Shown one piece after another: positions 1 to 10,961 of a stretch of DNA of 64,000 bases (position 1 is the first letter of the stretch; every line of letters begins with the position of its first letter). Source of the DNA: Multifurca ochricompacta (lineage: Eukaryota > Basidiomycota > Agaricomycetes > Russulales > Russulaceae); NCBI GenBank assembly GCA_022496185.1, contig WTXG01000023.1:303336-367335 (forward strand), in the 5' to 3' direction. The notes under the pieces are model-generated. The model made no database searches and was not told the DNA's origin. It was given only the letters and a program-made list of their open reading frames with translations. The translations under genes and the position numbers were made by a program.

Positions 1-3000
1 AGGGGTTGCAGGAGCAGGAGGGAGCAGCCCAAGCTCTTCTTGCTCTCCTTCAGACTCAATTCCAGTGACGAGCGACTGGTCCTCTTTCTTCCGCTTCTTT
101 TTCGGAGGAGCGAAAGCTTCCGTCTGTTCAACAGCCTTCTCTTCGACCTCTGTTCCTGCTCCGACATCTAGAGTTGGCGCGGGCTTAGCCTCTTCTCTCG
201 TGCGCTTGTTCGCTTTCTTAAATGATAGACCTTTGAGTCCCGCGCCAGCCCCGAAAAGAGGCACCTCCGCGCTAGACTTGCCATCTGCCACAGCTGGCAC
301 GGTATTGATCTTAACCGCCGCGGCGCTACGCTTGTGGTCGGCTACTAGCCTCCGCAAGCGCATGGAGATGAGGCGCTCGACGATGTCCTTCTCGAGCAAA
401 TGCCGCAGCTCCTTCCTGATTACTTGACTTGCCTCCTCCACTAGTTCTGCGTCACTCCAACTCGACTTAGCCGCGGGTGCGTGGGTGGATGAAGGCGGTG
501 GGTGCACAGTGAGCGTGACCGAGTGGTGGGTAAGCGAACGCATGTTGAGAACCATGGCGGCGCGGCGGGCGATCCCCGCGGCCTTGAAGGTGACATACCA
601 ACCCGTGTGGTCTCGCAACACCTTTCAATACCAAAACGAAGGTAAACATGAAAGAAAGAAATGACGTGGCAGGGCGCATGAGTCATTGTCTCTTTCAACT
701 ATGAGGAAAACTAGGCAAGCGCACCTGGTCGACCTGGAACTCCCTAACGAATGCCCGAACGTCCTCCTCTGTCACAGCACCTCCCAAAAGTCCACCATTC
801 CCATCAATCTTCACGTGTTCATGCTGATTCCCCGCCAGGGACTCAAGCACGACCTCGCGCTGACGCGTCTGCGCGTTCCGACTCGACTGCCCTGGTCTAC
901 GCAAGACAGGAGACGGGGAGCGCGAGCGCGACCGTGAACGTGAACGTGAGTGAGGTGGCGAATAATGATCGACGGCCATGGGTATTCGATTCCGCCCACC
1001 GCGTCTGCCACGAGATGACGGCGGCGGACGCAGATTGGGTATGGGCGTCGAGTCAGCAGACGTTCCACCCGTATGTGGGGTCGCGTGATGCGTGTTTGCT
1101 GCCGCCCGCCTCGCCTTGACCAATGTCGGCGGTGGCCGGCGCGCGCGACCGCTCATAGGACCCAATGGCCCGCCGGTGAAGCTGCCATTCGTTTGTGGAC
1201 CTGCTGAGGGTGTGGCTGGCTTGGGTGGGAGACCATGTCCGGAGCCAAGAGGCGGGAGGCTTGATGTGGTGGGTGGCGTCGACGCGCTAGCTGGCGTGCG
1301 GAGGTGCAACGAAGTAGATGACGCGTGCGTGTTGAAATGCGAGCCGTGCCAAGGAGTTGGTGGTGTCTGCAAGCTCGACTGGCCATGTGTGGGCAAGGAT
1401 GTCGGACGCTTCAACCTTTTGCGTTCGTCAAGTTCATGTAATACTGCGCGCAGCCGCTTGCGCTCGCCGTCGAATACGACCTTGATCTCAAAGTCTTCCC
1501 CGCCTACGTTGAGCCCCAACAAGGCAGGGCCAAGCTTACGACCGTGCTCGCGCTCGACGCACCGGGCAGCCTCAGCATGTGTTCCGTACTTGATAAAGAT
1601 GATGCCAAGAGCGCCGCCGGTAGCTTTGTCCACTTGAGGTTCGAACAAAAGAATTGGACCGTGCGCAGAAAAATGCCGTCGAATTTGTTCTTTCGGTGCC
1701 AAGGGGGATACGTTGGTGACCAGGATTGACGTTGGGAGCGGGGGACCGCAGGAGTTGTCGTCGTACTGCAGCGCGCCCAATCAATTGTACTTGAAACGAG
1801 GTTTAAGAAAAAAGAAAAGGGGGGGGATCACGTACCTCATACTTAACCTCGTACAACTCCGTCCTGAAGGGCCTAAGACTGACTAGTCTCTTAAAGCCTT
1901 CCGCCTTGCGTGGATCTACCAAGACGACCTCAGGTTCCCCACGTACAACCTCACCGTCATATCTCAATAACATCTCCTTCCCTCCTTTTGTTCTAATTCT
2001 AGTCTCGGCTGCGCCTGCTTCTCGCACCTTGTCCATGAGTAGCGCGAACTTCAGATCCCTGTCCTTATCAACAGCAGAGTCAAACAGAACTTTGAAATTC
2101 CTCTCGGACGGGTACTCTGACCGCGCGGGCGGCCAGGGTGGTGGGGGTGGAAGAGAATATACAGGGGCAGGCGATGAGGAACGCAGAGGCGCAAGGGCAT
2201 GAGGAGATGATGGCTTGGATGAATGTGAAGGAGGCGGTAACGGCGATCGCGCAAGTGAAGCCACCCGTGTTGAAGAAGGCACGGATAAGTGAGAAGTGTC
2301 AGGACGTGGAGGAAGTGGTATCCGTATGCTAGGATTAGGTGGTAAAGAAGATGCGGGTCGATGAGTCCGTGAGGAGATGGAAGGTGGAAGCGGTAGGGAC
2401 GGCGGAGGAGTGGGAAGTGAATGGGTCGAAATTGGAGACGGACGCGACTCTGAAGCCGGAAGCGGTGGTAGTGGTGGTGGCGGCGGCGGCGGCGGGGTCG
2501 GAGGATGAGATGCCGGAGGAGGGGGTGGTGGAGAGGGTGAGGTCGTAGGGGGGGTGGTGGTGATGGGGACTTTGAGCGAGAGGTTGATGGAAGGGGAGGC
2601 ACCAAGCCAGGAAGTGGGGGCGGTCCTGTTAGGGGTGGTGGTGGTGGCGGCGGCGGATCGTCCAAAGGAGGCGGCGGAGGTGGTGGCGGACTCTCAGTTG
2701 GAGGTGGTGGTGGCGGCGGTGGTGTGTCGGACGGAGGTGGTGGTGGTGGTGGTGTTATGGATGGTGGCGGTGGAGGCGGAGGTTCCGAGGACGGTTGTGG
2801 GGGCTGTCGTTCACGATGTGGGCGCGAAGAAACTACAACTCTGGGACCTGCAGGGATGAGCTGCGCGATGGTCGAGAAGCTCGAGGACCAGCCTGAAGAT
2901 GACTTTCCATTGAGATTTGGGGCGGCGAGGGGGGTTGGGCGTGCGGCGGTAGAGAATGGAGCAGGTTCACTGATGGGGTTGCGCGACTGGGAAAGGAGAC

Positions 3001-3445
3001 AAGAGAAGGGTGAGTGACAAGGACATGACATGTAGAAAAGGGTGTGTAAGGTGCTCACAGTGCTTGCGATAGTATGGTCACTCCATTTGATCTCAACTTG
3101 CTTGCCTTTATGAGGCGGTTTCTGTTGCATAGCACTGGGCACGGTGGGGGGCTGCCTCAGCTGACCAGTAAGGGGATTGGTATGGCCATTGAGAGTAGGC
3201 TTGCAAGTTCTGGCTTGGGTGTTCCCGTTGAGCAAGCTCCGTGGGCCAGTGGGTGGTGGAGCACCTATACGATTGATGAGTGGGGTCGGTGAAGATGACG
3301 AAGGAGAGGAGGATGATGAAGAGGAAGGCTGTGGTTGAGCAGGGGGGGAAGAAAGGTCTGTTGGCGGTGGTTGACGCTTTTGAGGAGCACCATTTAGTGA
3401 ATTTAAGAGAGCTCGTGGGCCAGTGGGAGGAGCCTTGCCTGACAT
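1..3445 (-). CDS. SET1: SET1 histone H3K4 methyltransferase, 5' part (partial)
   Basis: This is the catalytic subunit of COMPASS, which methylates histone H3 lysine 4. The start ATG is at 3445 and the gene runs off the left edge, so the catalytic SET domain is not in the window. In order I see a Ser/Pro-rich N-terminus with PTGPRSLLNG-type motifs, long polyproline tracts, the block YEVKYE..DDNSCGPPLPTSILVTNVSP that opens the Set1 RRM, an SRSRSRSRSPSP stretch, the second SET-associated RRM-like fold, and a Lys/Arg-rich central region (KKKRKKE) near the edge. Introns are seen at 2987-3058 (in frame), 1766-1835 and 622-724. In the Pro-rich part the frame changes by one missing base at a run of seven G (2548-2554). 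The RRM-linked identification is firm; the Pro-rich segment is poorly conserved. Confidence 0.92.
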
Positions 3446-4430
3446 TGTCTAGCCAAAGCCAACCAAAAATTGGCCGACGTTGTCGAGGAAAGCGAAAATC
3501 GTTTAAAGGTTGGGAGTTGATCGACCTCGACTTGACTTGACTTGACTTGACTTGACTATGTGACTTGACCTTATTCTTTCCTTTTTCCCTCCTTTTCCTT
3601 TCTTCCTGCACACCTCTCTGGTCTCTACCTCACCCTCGTCTTTCTTCTTCTTTGTTTGATTTACTTATTTGAAGTCCAATTTATTTTATTTTATTTTCAG
3701 TTTAGTCACAAGCACAAAGCACAAGTACAGCACACAACACAGCATTTTTATTGACATTAATTATATTAAGGTTAGGGTTAAGACAGTCCAGGTGTCCTTA
3801 TAAATCATTAATACCCGCGCACGGACCATTGATTATATAATCATCTACCACTGTACCACTGGTTTGGCGTGAATATGAATGTGAATGTATGCACTACTGC
3901 ACTACTACTACTCGGTCAGGTTGCCACTCCCTGCCAGTGGTACAACACAGCCCCCTGTGCGGAACACCCAACTCAGCATTAAACAGTGCCAACGGACAAG
4001 ATATTCCACCCACCGTACTATTATCTTTCGTGACAATCTTCCGATTAACAAGCGCGATCAGGCACTTGTTGACTCGCGCTTGATTGAGGTCAGGAGGGAC
4101 GATCATCTCAATCACTGTGCATCCTCAGTGTGATTAAAAAGGGTAACGATCAGCAAACGGGTCTTACGTTTGAGACCCTTGCTGTCACTGTCCATAAGCC
4201 GTTCTATGACCATTTCCATGTTGCGACGTAGGGTCTATGTTAGATGAGAGGATCCGATCGACCATTCAACAGGCTTTGTCAAACGCTTACAGGATCACTC
4301 CCGCGAAATTCGAGCGGAAGCGACGAAATGACTTTATCAATCGCTATCTGTACATTCAGAGTGGGATAAGGATGACGGTTAACGGTTAAGCAATAGACAA
4401 CTGCCCAGAGAGAGAAGGAAAGGCGTTAAA
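3446..4430. other. Intergenic region upstream of SET1 and downstream of DAM1
   Basis: No gene is supported here. It holds the SET1 promoter and leader, which include a short pentanucleotide repeat at 3531-3556 and pyrimidine-rich stretches, followed by AT-richer sequence. Short open frames on both strands around 3885-4133 lack recognisable protein features. The 4.1-4.4 kb part is probably the DAM1 3' flank. Confidence 0.6.
3531..3556. repeat. Pentanucleotide microsatellite (CTTGA)n
   Basis: About five tandem copies of CTTGA lie roughly 85 bases upstream of the SET1 start codon, in its leader or promoter. A related irregular TTGACCT/CACCT repeat occurs near 10.8 kb upstream of another gene. 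Confidence 0.85.
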
Positions 4431-5104
4431 TTACAAAATACGCACACTTCTCTCTTTCTTCTCTTTCGGAGTCAGTTTCAGCTTGCCTTTCTTCTTCACT
4501 TTCACCGTGGCAGATTTCGATGACTCTGGAGCGAGAGAATCGTTCGCAAAAGTCGTATTGTCCACCAATGCCGTGACATTTGTCGTTTCATCAGACTTTG
4601 CCGTAGCGAGCGTGTGCACCTGTATCTGAGTTTGCGCGGCGGCCAAGAGAGCAGCATGCGCATCTTCCTCTGCTCATTTCCCCCTCCCATTTGATGATGA
4701 ATAAACAGAGGCAGGGTGAACGCACCGACCCTCCGCTTCGCAAGGATGAACGAAGCTTCCGTCGGAGCCTATGAATATCAGTGTAATGTAAAATAAATAC
4801 CAAACTCACACTCGCCCAAGATTTGACGTACCTCCGGCCACTCTACTGTGAGCGCATTCATGTTCATCACGTATAGCCAGCTTGAGAACGCCTCGTTGAA
4901 CGTGTCGAGCGACACGCTGAGCGCGCGAAGCCCGTCAACGTTCGCCCGTAATGCCTCAGCCTCATCTGCGAGCTCTGCGAGCGCCGGCTCCAGGAATCCA
5001 AGGCCGTGCGGTGCATCTGGGTTCGCACCTGAACGTGAGAGCGCGAAGAGGGAGCCTTGCGAGACGCGCCGAAGGGGTGTGCGATGAGGTGTGGGTCCAG
5101 GCAT
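4431..5104 (-). CDS. DAM1: DASH/Dam1 complex subunit Dam1
   Basis: Dam1 is the microtubule-binding subunit of the outer-kinetochore DASH ring, which couples chromosomes to spindle microtubules in fungi. The start is 5104 and three exons (5104-4832, 4768-4726, 4669-4431) join in frame to give 184 residues, normal for a short basidiomycete Dam1. The family signature is plain: TPLRRVSQGSLFALSRS, then FLEPALAELADEAEALRANV, then FNEAFSSWLYVMNMNALTVEWPE. The second exon continues APTEASFILAKRR, and the C-terminus is Lys-rich (KKKGKLKLTPKEKK). Donors GTACGT and GTGCGT with acceptors TAG and CAG support the joins. The gene is intact, with no frame break. Confidence 0.93.
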
Positions 5105-5486
5105 ACCGTTGATTGTGAGTAAGAACTACAGAGCCTTAGCTCTAAAGAGCGGCCCGCGCTCCGAAATCGTAGCCGCTTTTAAGTGCCGACGACTCATGTT
5201 AACTCTTCAAGGCCTCATTGTGTTGTGACTCTGGGCTCTTTCTCACGACTTAACTTCCCCAGCGATTTACGGTGTCACTGAGACAAACACTGAGCAGCTC
5301 ACGATGAATTGCTATTGAATCTAGAGTCCTGCCACTCAAGAACTGAGGGGCTGGAGCACGATGAGGCCGGCTCTTCTTGTTTGCAACGGAATACTTTGAA
5401 CACCGTCATATCATTCTCGCTATTTTTATTCTCACAAGACAATGCGCGCACGAGATACTTATTTATTAAATAGGGTGTCCCTTCTC
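5105..5486. other. Intergenic: DAM1 promoter and 3' flank of peptidase copy A
   Basis: Nothing coding is supported. The segment separates the DAM1 start from the stop codon of the upstream-lying minus-strand peptidase, so it should contain the DAM1 promoter and the peptidase 3' UTR. Confidence 0.55.
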
Positions 5487-8279
5487 CTAACTGAAGATTT
5501 TCTCTTCACTGAGGATCTCGTCAGCCAGTTCTCGAATACGTATAATGAACACACTTACACGAAGGCCCACACTTTCTGGGGGTTGTTATACGTCTCCGCC
5601 GTGTACGGGAAACGGACTACACGCACGCGAAAAGGTCAACTCGGGCACTGTTTCACAACCTAGGATTGCTTAGGACATACATTGTGGCTGCTCAGAGACG
5701 TAGGCGATTGGCTTGTTTTCGTCGAAGAAGCTGTAAGCTGGAAGGCAGCTTATTTTCGAACAGTCACGGATTTATAGCTTGACTTACCAATTCTCCAATT
5801 ATGGCGCATATTCGCGCTGACCAGTCTACATGATCCCGATTAGCTGAGTCTCTTCCACAACAAAAACTGGTCATACAAGTCTGGAGGAGCCAAAGGATCC
5901 TATTTGGGATAATCGGTGAGTAAAGCGATTGCAATCGTTCTAGAAAATACACCCCCACTTACGTCCTTAAGCCCTGCGGTCTTGATTTCAGTGTCCAAGT
6001 CGGTCCATTCGAGCACCTGGTTTCCGGCCATACCTGCGAGGATGTCTATGAAGAATCACACCCTCAGCGATATCGAAGGCAACGTACCCTTGTACTGGAT
6101 TGGCTGAAACGGGTTGCCGCCGAAAGTGGCTATCTTGGTCTGATGACGTTCAAACATGACGGTGGTGAATAGGGCGCACGTCGATGCGCAGTTTCCGTTG
6201 CCGACTGTAAACAGGAGTTTTTGGTGACTGTGAAGAGACCGGCATAGAAGGCCTTACCGATGACTATATTACTAGAAGACCAATCTTAGCAAGTTTCCAA
6301 TGAGGTGATAGAGTATAGGTACGTACTTCAGATCAAAAGGAGGGGTGGCGGGTATGTTCACTTGTGGAGTTGGGCATACATCCTGGTCTATGCGTCAGGC
6401 CAGGGATATCATGAACAGACGCCGCTCAGACCTCGAACCGTTGTGACGTGGGGTTGCTGCGGCCATTAACAACAAAAGGAACGGACGGGTCATTGTAGTT
6501 AAAATTAACAGGCATCTGTGTGCCATTCAAGAATTGCCCTGCGACGAAGGTCATCGCTCATGCTGAAGATGCTGCAAAATAGCGTACAGTTGTCGGCAGT
6601 GTAGAAGGAGACCGAGCCGTCAAGTCCCAATGATATGTCAGCTTTTAATATTTTCTGAGCGAGCGTATTGGCGCGAGAAGTTGACTGAAACCCTCTAAAG
6701 CGGGCGGTGAGATATGTGATCGTGAATTCATATCCATAATGCGTACGGGAAACCAGCCTCGGTGCCGGCAAGGAACTGATGAAGGAACAACCCCAGGCAG
6801 ACAAATCCACCTGCAATCCCTGGGGTCAGATGTTGCGGCATTTTCTCGAGGTGTCTACGAACCTCCATTATTGGTCACGTCGATCACAAGATTGGTCACT
6901 CCGGCCTTCTTAAACTGGTTCACAGCAGCTTCAACATCGAGTGGGAACTGATTAAAGTTGCCTTCGAAAGAGCCGACAAACATCTAACGCGTAAACGTAA
7001 TTCATCGCAACTCGGAGAATGGGAGAGTACACGCACCACTCCGGTTTTGTTTCCAGGCAGAATGTAGGACTTGATGACACCAGTGCTACCGTTGGTGGGA
7101 GACAAGGTCGGCAGGAAGGGAGGAGGGAGGCCAATAGCTGTCTTTGGCTGAGCAGCGGGGTCGTTAAGCACCGCACGAGCCAAGCGAGGTTGACCTCGGG
7201 CAAAGGGCCTGACACCTGATTTCAGGTCTACGCCGTTTGTCTGAGGCGTTGCGGCGCAGTTGTTGGCCCAGCTAAAATAATTCTGTCAATTCAGGTATAA
7301 GAATGGGACGGAAGCGACAAACTAGGATTGCCCGTCAGTGAATGGTGCACCAATGAAAGTAGCGACGAAGGGATGTCAACCAGCTCAGGCGATTTTGAGT
7401 TTGCAGGAATGAGCAAGAACTTCAGACTGGTTTGCTTCAGAAATATCGGGCCAGCAAGGTCGCCAACACGTTGAGAGAAGCTCGTACCGACGATTCGGTA
7501 GCTGCTGATGACACTATTCACCCTGACATTGTGATCAAGGAAGTTGCCAGAGACAGTGCGAGCGATCTGGTCGACGTAGACAGAAGCAGGGAGTCCACCG
7601 ATAGTGAGCACTCTGGCTCCAGCAAGACGCTGCCAATTGAAGCCCTTCGCCGCAAAGAAGCTAATGAAATTAGGCCCAAGTTGGTTCAATAACTCAACAG
7701 AATCTGGGGCGATGAAAATTCCATCGTCCAGAATGACAACAGGAGCGGGCAGAATGTTCTGGTAGGAATTGTAGCAGTTTGGGAACCAGCCTGCGAACAG
7801 AATGGCGTCACGAGGGGGGCCCATGCGACGACAGAAAGACAGACTAAAGGACATACGTGTGTGTCCGTCATTCAACTGAGTTGTGAAGTCCCATAGGTCT
7901 CCGTTGAAGTCATAGTCGGTCTTAAACGGTGACGATGTTCATGAGCAAGGAGTCCGTAGAAGACGGAGGAGGCGCGCTCACGGCGTATCGCGTTGAGTTT
8001 ATGCGCGCAATGTCTGCGCGTATATTCGTTGTCGACTCCTGGAACGGCGGGGGAGAACGCAAGTAGAAATCTTCGAACGTGAAGAATCAAACACCCGGGA
8101 GACGACCGACAAGACGTTCTGCCTAATAGTTTCATTAAACGGGAACGACTTCTGGCAAGCTATTGCATCTGCGGGGTCAACAAATTGCAAACCTGCTACT
8201 TTGACGCAAGGATCGGAGGCGGCGGCAAGCAAACCCCTACTAAGCAGGACGGGGAGAAGAAAGAAAGGAGAGAAAGCAT
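5487..8279 (-). CDS. Secreted S41-family (CPAF-like) serine peptidase, copy A
   Basis: Predicted extracellular serine endopeptidase of the tail-specific-protease/CPAF type, a family that also includes fungal UstP. ATG at 8279 opens a hydrophobic signal sequence (MLSLLSFF...LLPVLLSRGLL). Landmarks in order: FPFNETIRQNVLSVVS, LNDGHTRWFPNCY (likely catalytic His), KGFNWQRLAGARVLTI, SYWANNCA-like block, AIGLPPPFLPTLSPTNGS, IDVTNNGGGFVCLGLFLHQF, GFQSTSRANTLAQKI, then GNCASTCALF with the likely nucleophile Ser codon at 6182-6184, MAGNQVLEWTDLDTE, and a C-terminal RFPYTAETYNNPQKVW. About ten introns, ending at a TAG at 5487. The frame drops one base near 8250, 8085 and 7368. It is paralogous to the plus-strand gene at 30.7 kb. 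With those breaks it could be read as a pseudogene, but unrelated conserved genes nearby show the same breaks. Confidence 0.85.
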
Positions 8280-8944
8280 GCCGGCCAAAAGGCTCACTAA
8301 ACGACCCGGTAGTGAGAAGCAATGAGAGATCCCCCTCCGCTAGGCGGGTCTAAATACCACCCACCCCAACATAGAGAGTGAGATCGAAGTCGCCAAGACC
8401 ACGGTTTATCGTACCATGCGTCGAGGATGGTGGGAACCACGCGAACGATCCCCACGCGCGATCACGTAGATGTTAGGCTAAATTCCCATCATGGCGACTG
8501 AGTGGAGGATGCAGCGGCGCTTCCAATTAAAACGGCGATAAGTTGACCTGATGCGGTTGCTACGTCGGCTGTTAATGTCCTTGTCCATGGAAGCGAACTT
8601 GTGATCAGTTCATGGACTTTGTATGTAAGACGAAGACGACAAAGACAAGAAGTTGAGCCAACCTCAACCCAAAAACTTTGCTCTCGCTCGCTACCATCGG
8701 AGTACCCGGTACCCGGTCCCGGAATAGCCGTAGCCGCACTCGCACTCACACTCGCACGCTCACCCTCGGCCTCGTGAGTAACGAGCTGATGAACCGCCTC
8801 TCTTCGTCCGATCCTTCCCATATAATTAACTAACCATACGTACATGATTCGGTGACAGTGACAGAAGAAGGTTCGAAAGCGAAAGCAAAATAGTTGTACA
8901 CTTGTGGGAAGCTGTTCCCCCATATTTGTTCGTTACCCTTGCAA
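8280..8944. other. Divergent promoter region between peptidase A and an alpha/beta hydrolase
   Basis: Head-to-head upstream region of two genes. A 144-codon open frame on the minus strand (8489-8923) lies here, but it starts in promoter sequence, has no family features and overlaps the hydrolase leader, so I do not call it. Nothing else is recognisable. Confidence 0.55.
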
Positions 8945-10700
8945 ATGTCCCATCATCATACGATTCCAAAGCCACGGCAACCGTCACCCGTAGAGGTGAA
9001 TGAGCGCGTTCAACCAAGCCCTCTTCTTCCTATCCGAGATCCTCCAGAACCTCTCAGGTATCCCGAATTACCATGCCCTCCTCGTGATCATCACTTTACC
9101 AGTGCATATACCGTCACAACACATCTCATCCCAGCTGCATTCCCTCGCAATTCACCCTTCGTTCCCCTACCCGAAACCCCGCATTACGGCAACAAAGTTG
9201 AACGCAGTGCCTATGTTGAGCGGTACACAAACGACCTTCTGGCTTTGCAAGCACAGCATCATCCGGATGATTCCGGGACGCAGTCGAGGGTACTTTGGAA
9301 TGTATTGAACCGTTATGTGCGCACGGATAAACTGGATGGCCTTACACTCTTGATGTTGCATGCGAATGGCCTGCATAAAGAGGTGAGTACAAAACTATAC
9401 AAGCAATTTCCCAGTTCCCTCGTACTGAAGATTTCAGACGTTCGAGCCCACATTGCGCCATCTATTGCAGGCCGTGGATGAGGACAAACAATACCGAATC
9501 GATGAGGTCTGGGCTCTTGATGCAGTACAACATGGCGATTCCGGGCTCGTCAACGCGCAGAACCTTGGAGCGCTATGTGAGGCACCTACCTCCTTATACA
9601 TCTCATCTTCACTCCGTCTAAGTTAAATCCATTAGTTTTTTGGAGTGACCACGCTCGTGACATCTTAAACTTCGTCTTGAATTTCCTTCCAGAAGAGGTT
9701 ACGCCTTCTTCGCTCCCAACTTGCATTCCGAGGGTCCCTTCCGAAATCAGTGAAGAAAGGAAGAAGCGTGGTTTGACTAATCGCAAGCTTGTTGTTGTAG
9801 GTCACTCATTAGGTGGATGTGCTGCGTGCGTGCCATTACTTGCCTCAGTGCTGGTCTCGTCCGACACACGACATCGCTTAGAACACTGGCCGTACACTCT
9901 ATCCCGGCGCCGTTCTCGGGACTGGTGCTCATTGACCCAGTGATTGTGCCCTCGTCCTTCGATCAAAGTAAGTCTATTCGAAACTATGTCGTCGGCGCGC
10001 TCGCACGGCGCAATGTCTGGCCCACCCGGTGAGTTGCAATTTAATTTTGATACGCGCGCCCCTGTTTGTCATTTCCGTGAACTTCCAGCGAAGAAGCACT
10101 TTCCCTGTTGAGCAAGTCTCCATTCTTTGGTGCCTGGGATCCGGATGTGCTCAGGAGATACATTGACTATGCTCTTAACGAGGATTCTAGTGGGCAAATC
10201 CGACTCAAGTGCACGACGATCCAAGTATGTACATGGGCTATCGGCACATGGGTGGAGCCCACTGAAACAAGATACAGGAAGCCTCAGTCTTTGCAGACGG
10301 GACCCGGAGAAAGGAGGCGTGGTCAGCTCTGTCGCAAATTGACAACAAGATTGCAGTGAAATGGCTTGTGCCACTCCCCGAGGCAAGTGTTTTAGGGAGC
10401 TATGAGCTCATGCAGGAAACTGTCTGGCGCAGACCCGAGAACGCGTCTAACTCGTTGATCTCAAAAGCGACGCATCTCGTAAGCCTAATATGGTATAAAA
10501 AGATTGGTAGTCTATACTTACTCGATCATCATACGAACGCGACGCGAAGGTGGTTCAAGACAGCCCGCGGGAAGTTGGTAAGCTTTGTTTTAGTCTAAAT
10601 GTGCCTGACCGAGTGATTAACTTGAATCCATGCGCTTTGAGCACAAGAGCTGCACGAATTCTTACTGAGGAATTTCGTTTCATTAAAAAGTAATCTATGA
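8945..10700 (+). CDS. Alpha/beta hydrolase (abhydrolase superfamily)
   Basis: Probable cytosolic or peroxisomal serine hydrolase; the substrate is unknown. Start MSHHHTIPKP at 8945. At least seven exons join in frame. Features are DEVWALDAVQHGDSG and LVNAQNLGALY near the first third, the nucleophile elbow VVVGHSLGGCAA (Ser around 9805), SIPAPFSGLVLIDPV after the next intron, and the C-terminal KATHLVVQDSPREV block in which the His is the likely catalytic base. The last intron (from GTAAGC near 10577) leads to a final exon ending AQELHEFLLRNFVSLKSNL with TGA at 10698-10700. No frame break was found. The motif set fits the general abhydrolase family used by fungi for ester or lipid hydrolysis; a more exact role cannot be read from the sequence. 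Confidence 0.8.
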
Positions 10701-10796
10701 TTTGTGAGACGGTGATGTTTGATTAGTTCCGTTGGGTCGGTAGATGATATGATGAGGCTGTGCTTGTGAAAACGAGAAGGAAGAATATGATATGAC

Positions 10797-10858
10797 CTTG
10801 ACCTGACCTCACCTGACCTCACCTCAACCTTGACTTTGACCTTGACGTTGAGAGCACG
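10797..10858. repeat. Imperfect TGACCT/CACCT repeat
   Basis: Irregular alternation of TTGACC, CCTGACCTCA and CACCT units, upstream of the membrane-protein gene that starts at 10962. It is probably promoter or leader low-complexity sequence. Confidence 0.7.
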
Positions 10859-10961
10859 AGCGCCCACTCTTTTCTTCGTGTTGTCATCATCATCATCACC
10901 ATCTCTCCAACCGTCTGTCGCGTAGCCCCCCATTTGGTTGAAATTTTCAATCTCACAATCC

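Noticed and set aside
3768..3782. Telomere-like GGTTAGGGTTAA
   Set aside because: Only about one and a half units of TTAGGG, expected by chance and far from any array; not an interstitial telomere.
8489..8923. 144-codon open frame on the minus strand
   Set aside because: It lies in the divergent promoter between two genes, has no domain-like or family-like segments and overlaps the leader of the hydrolase gene.
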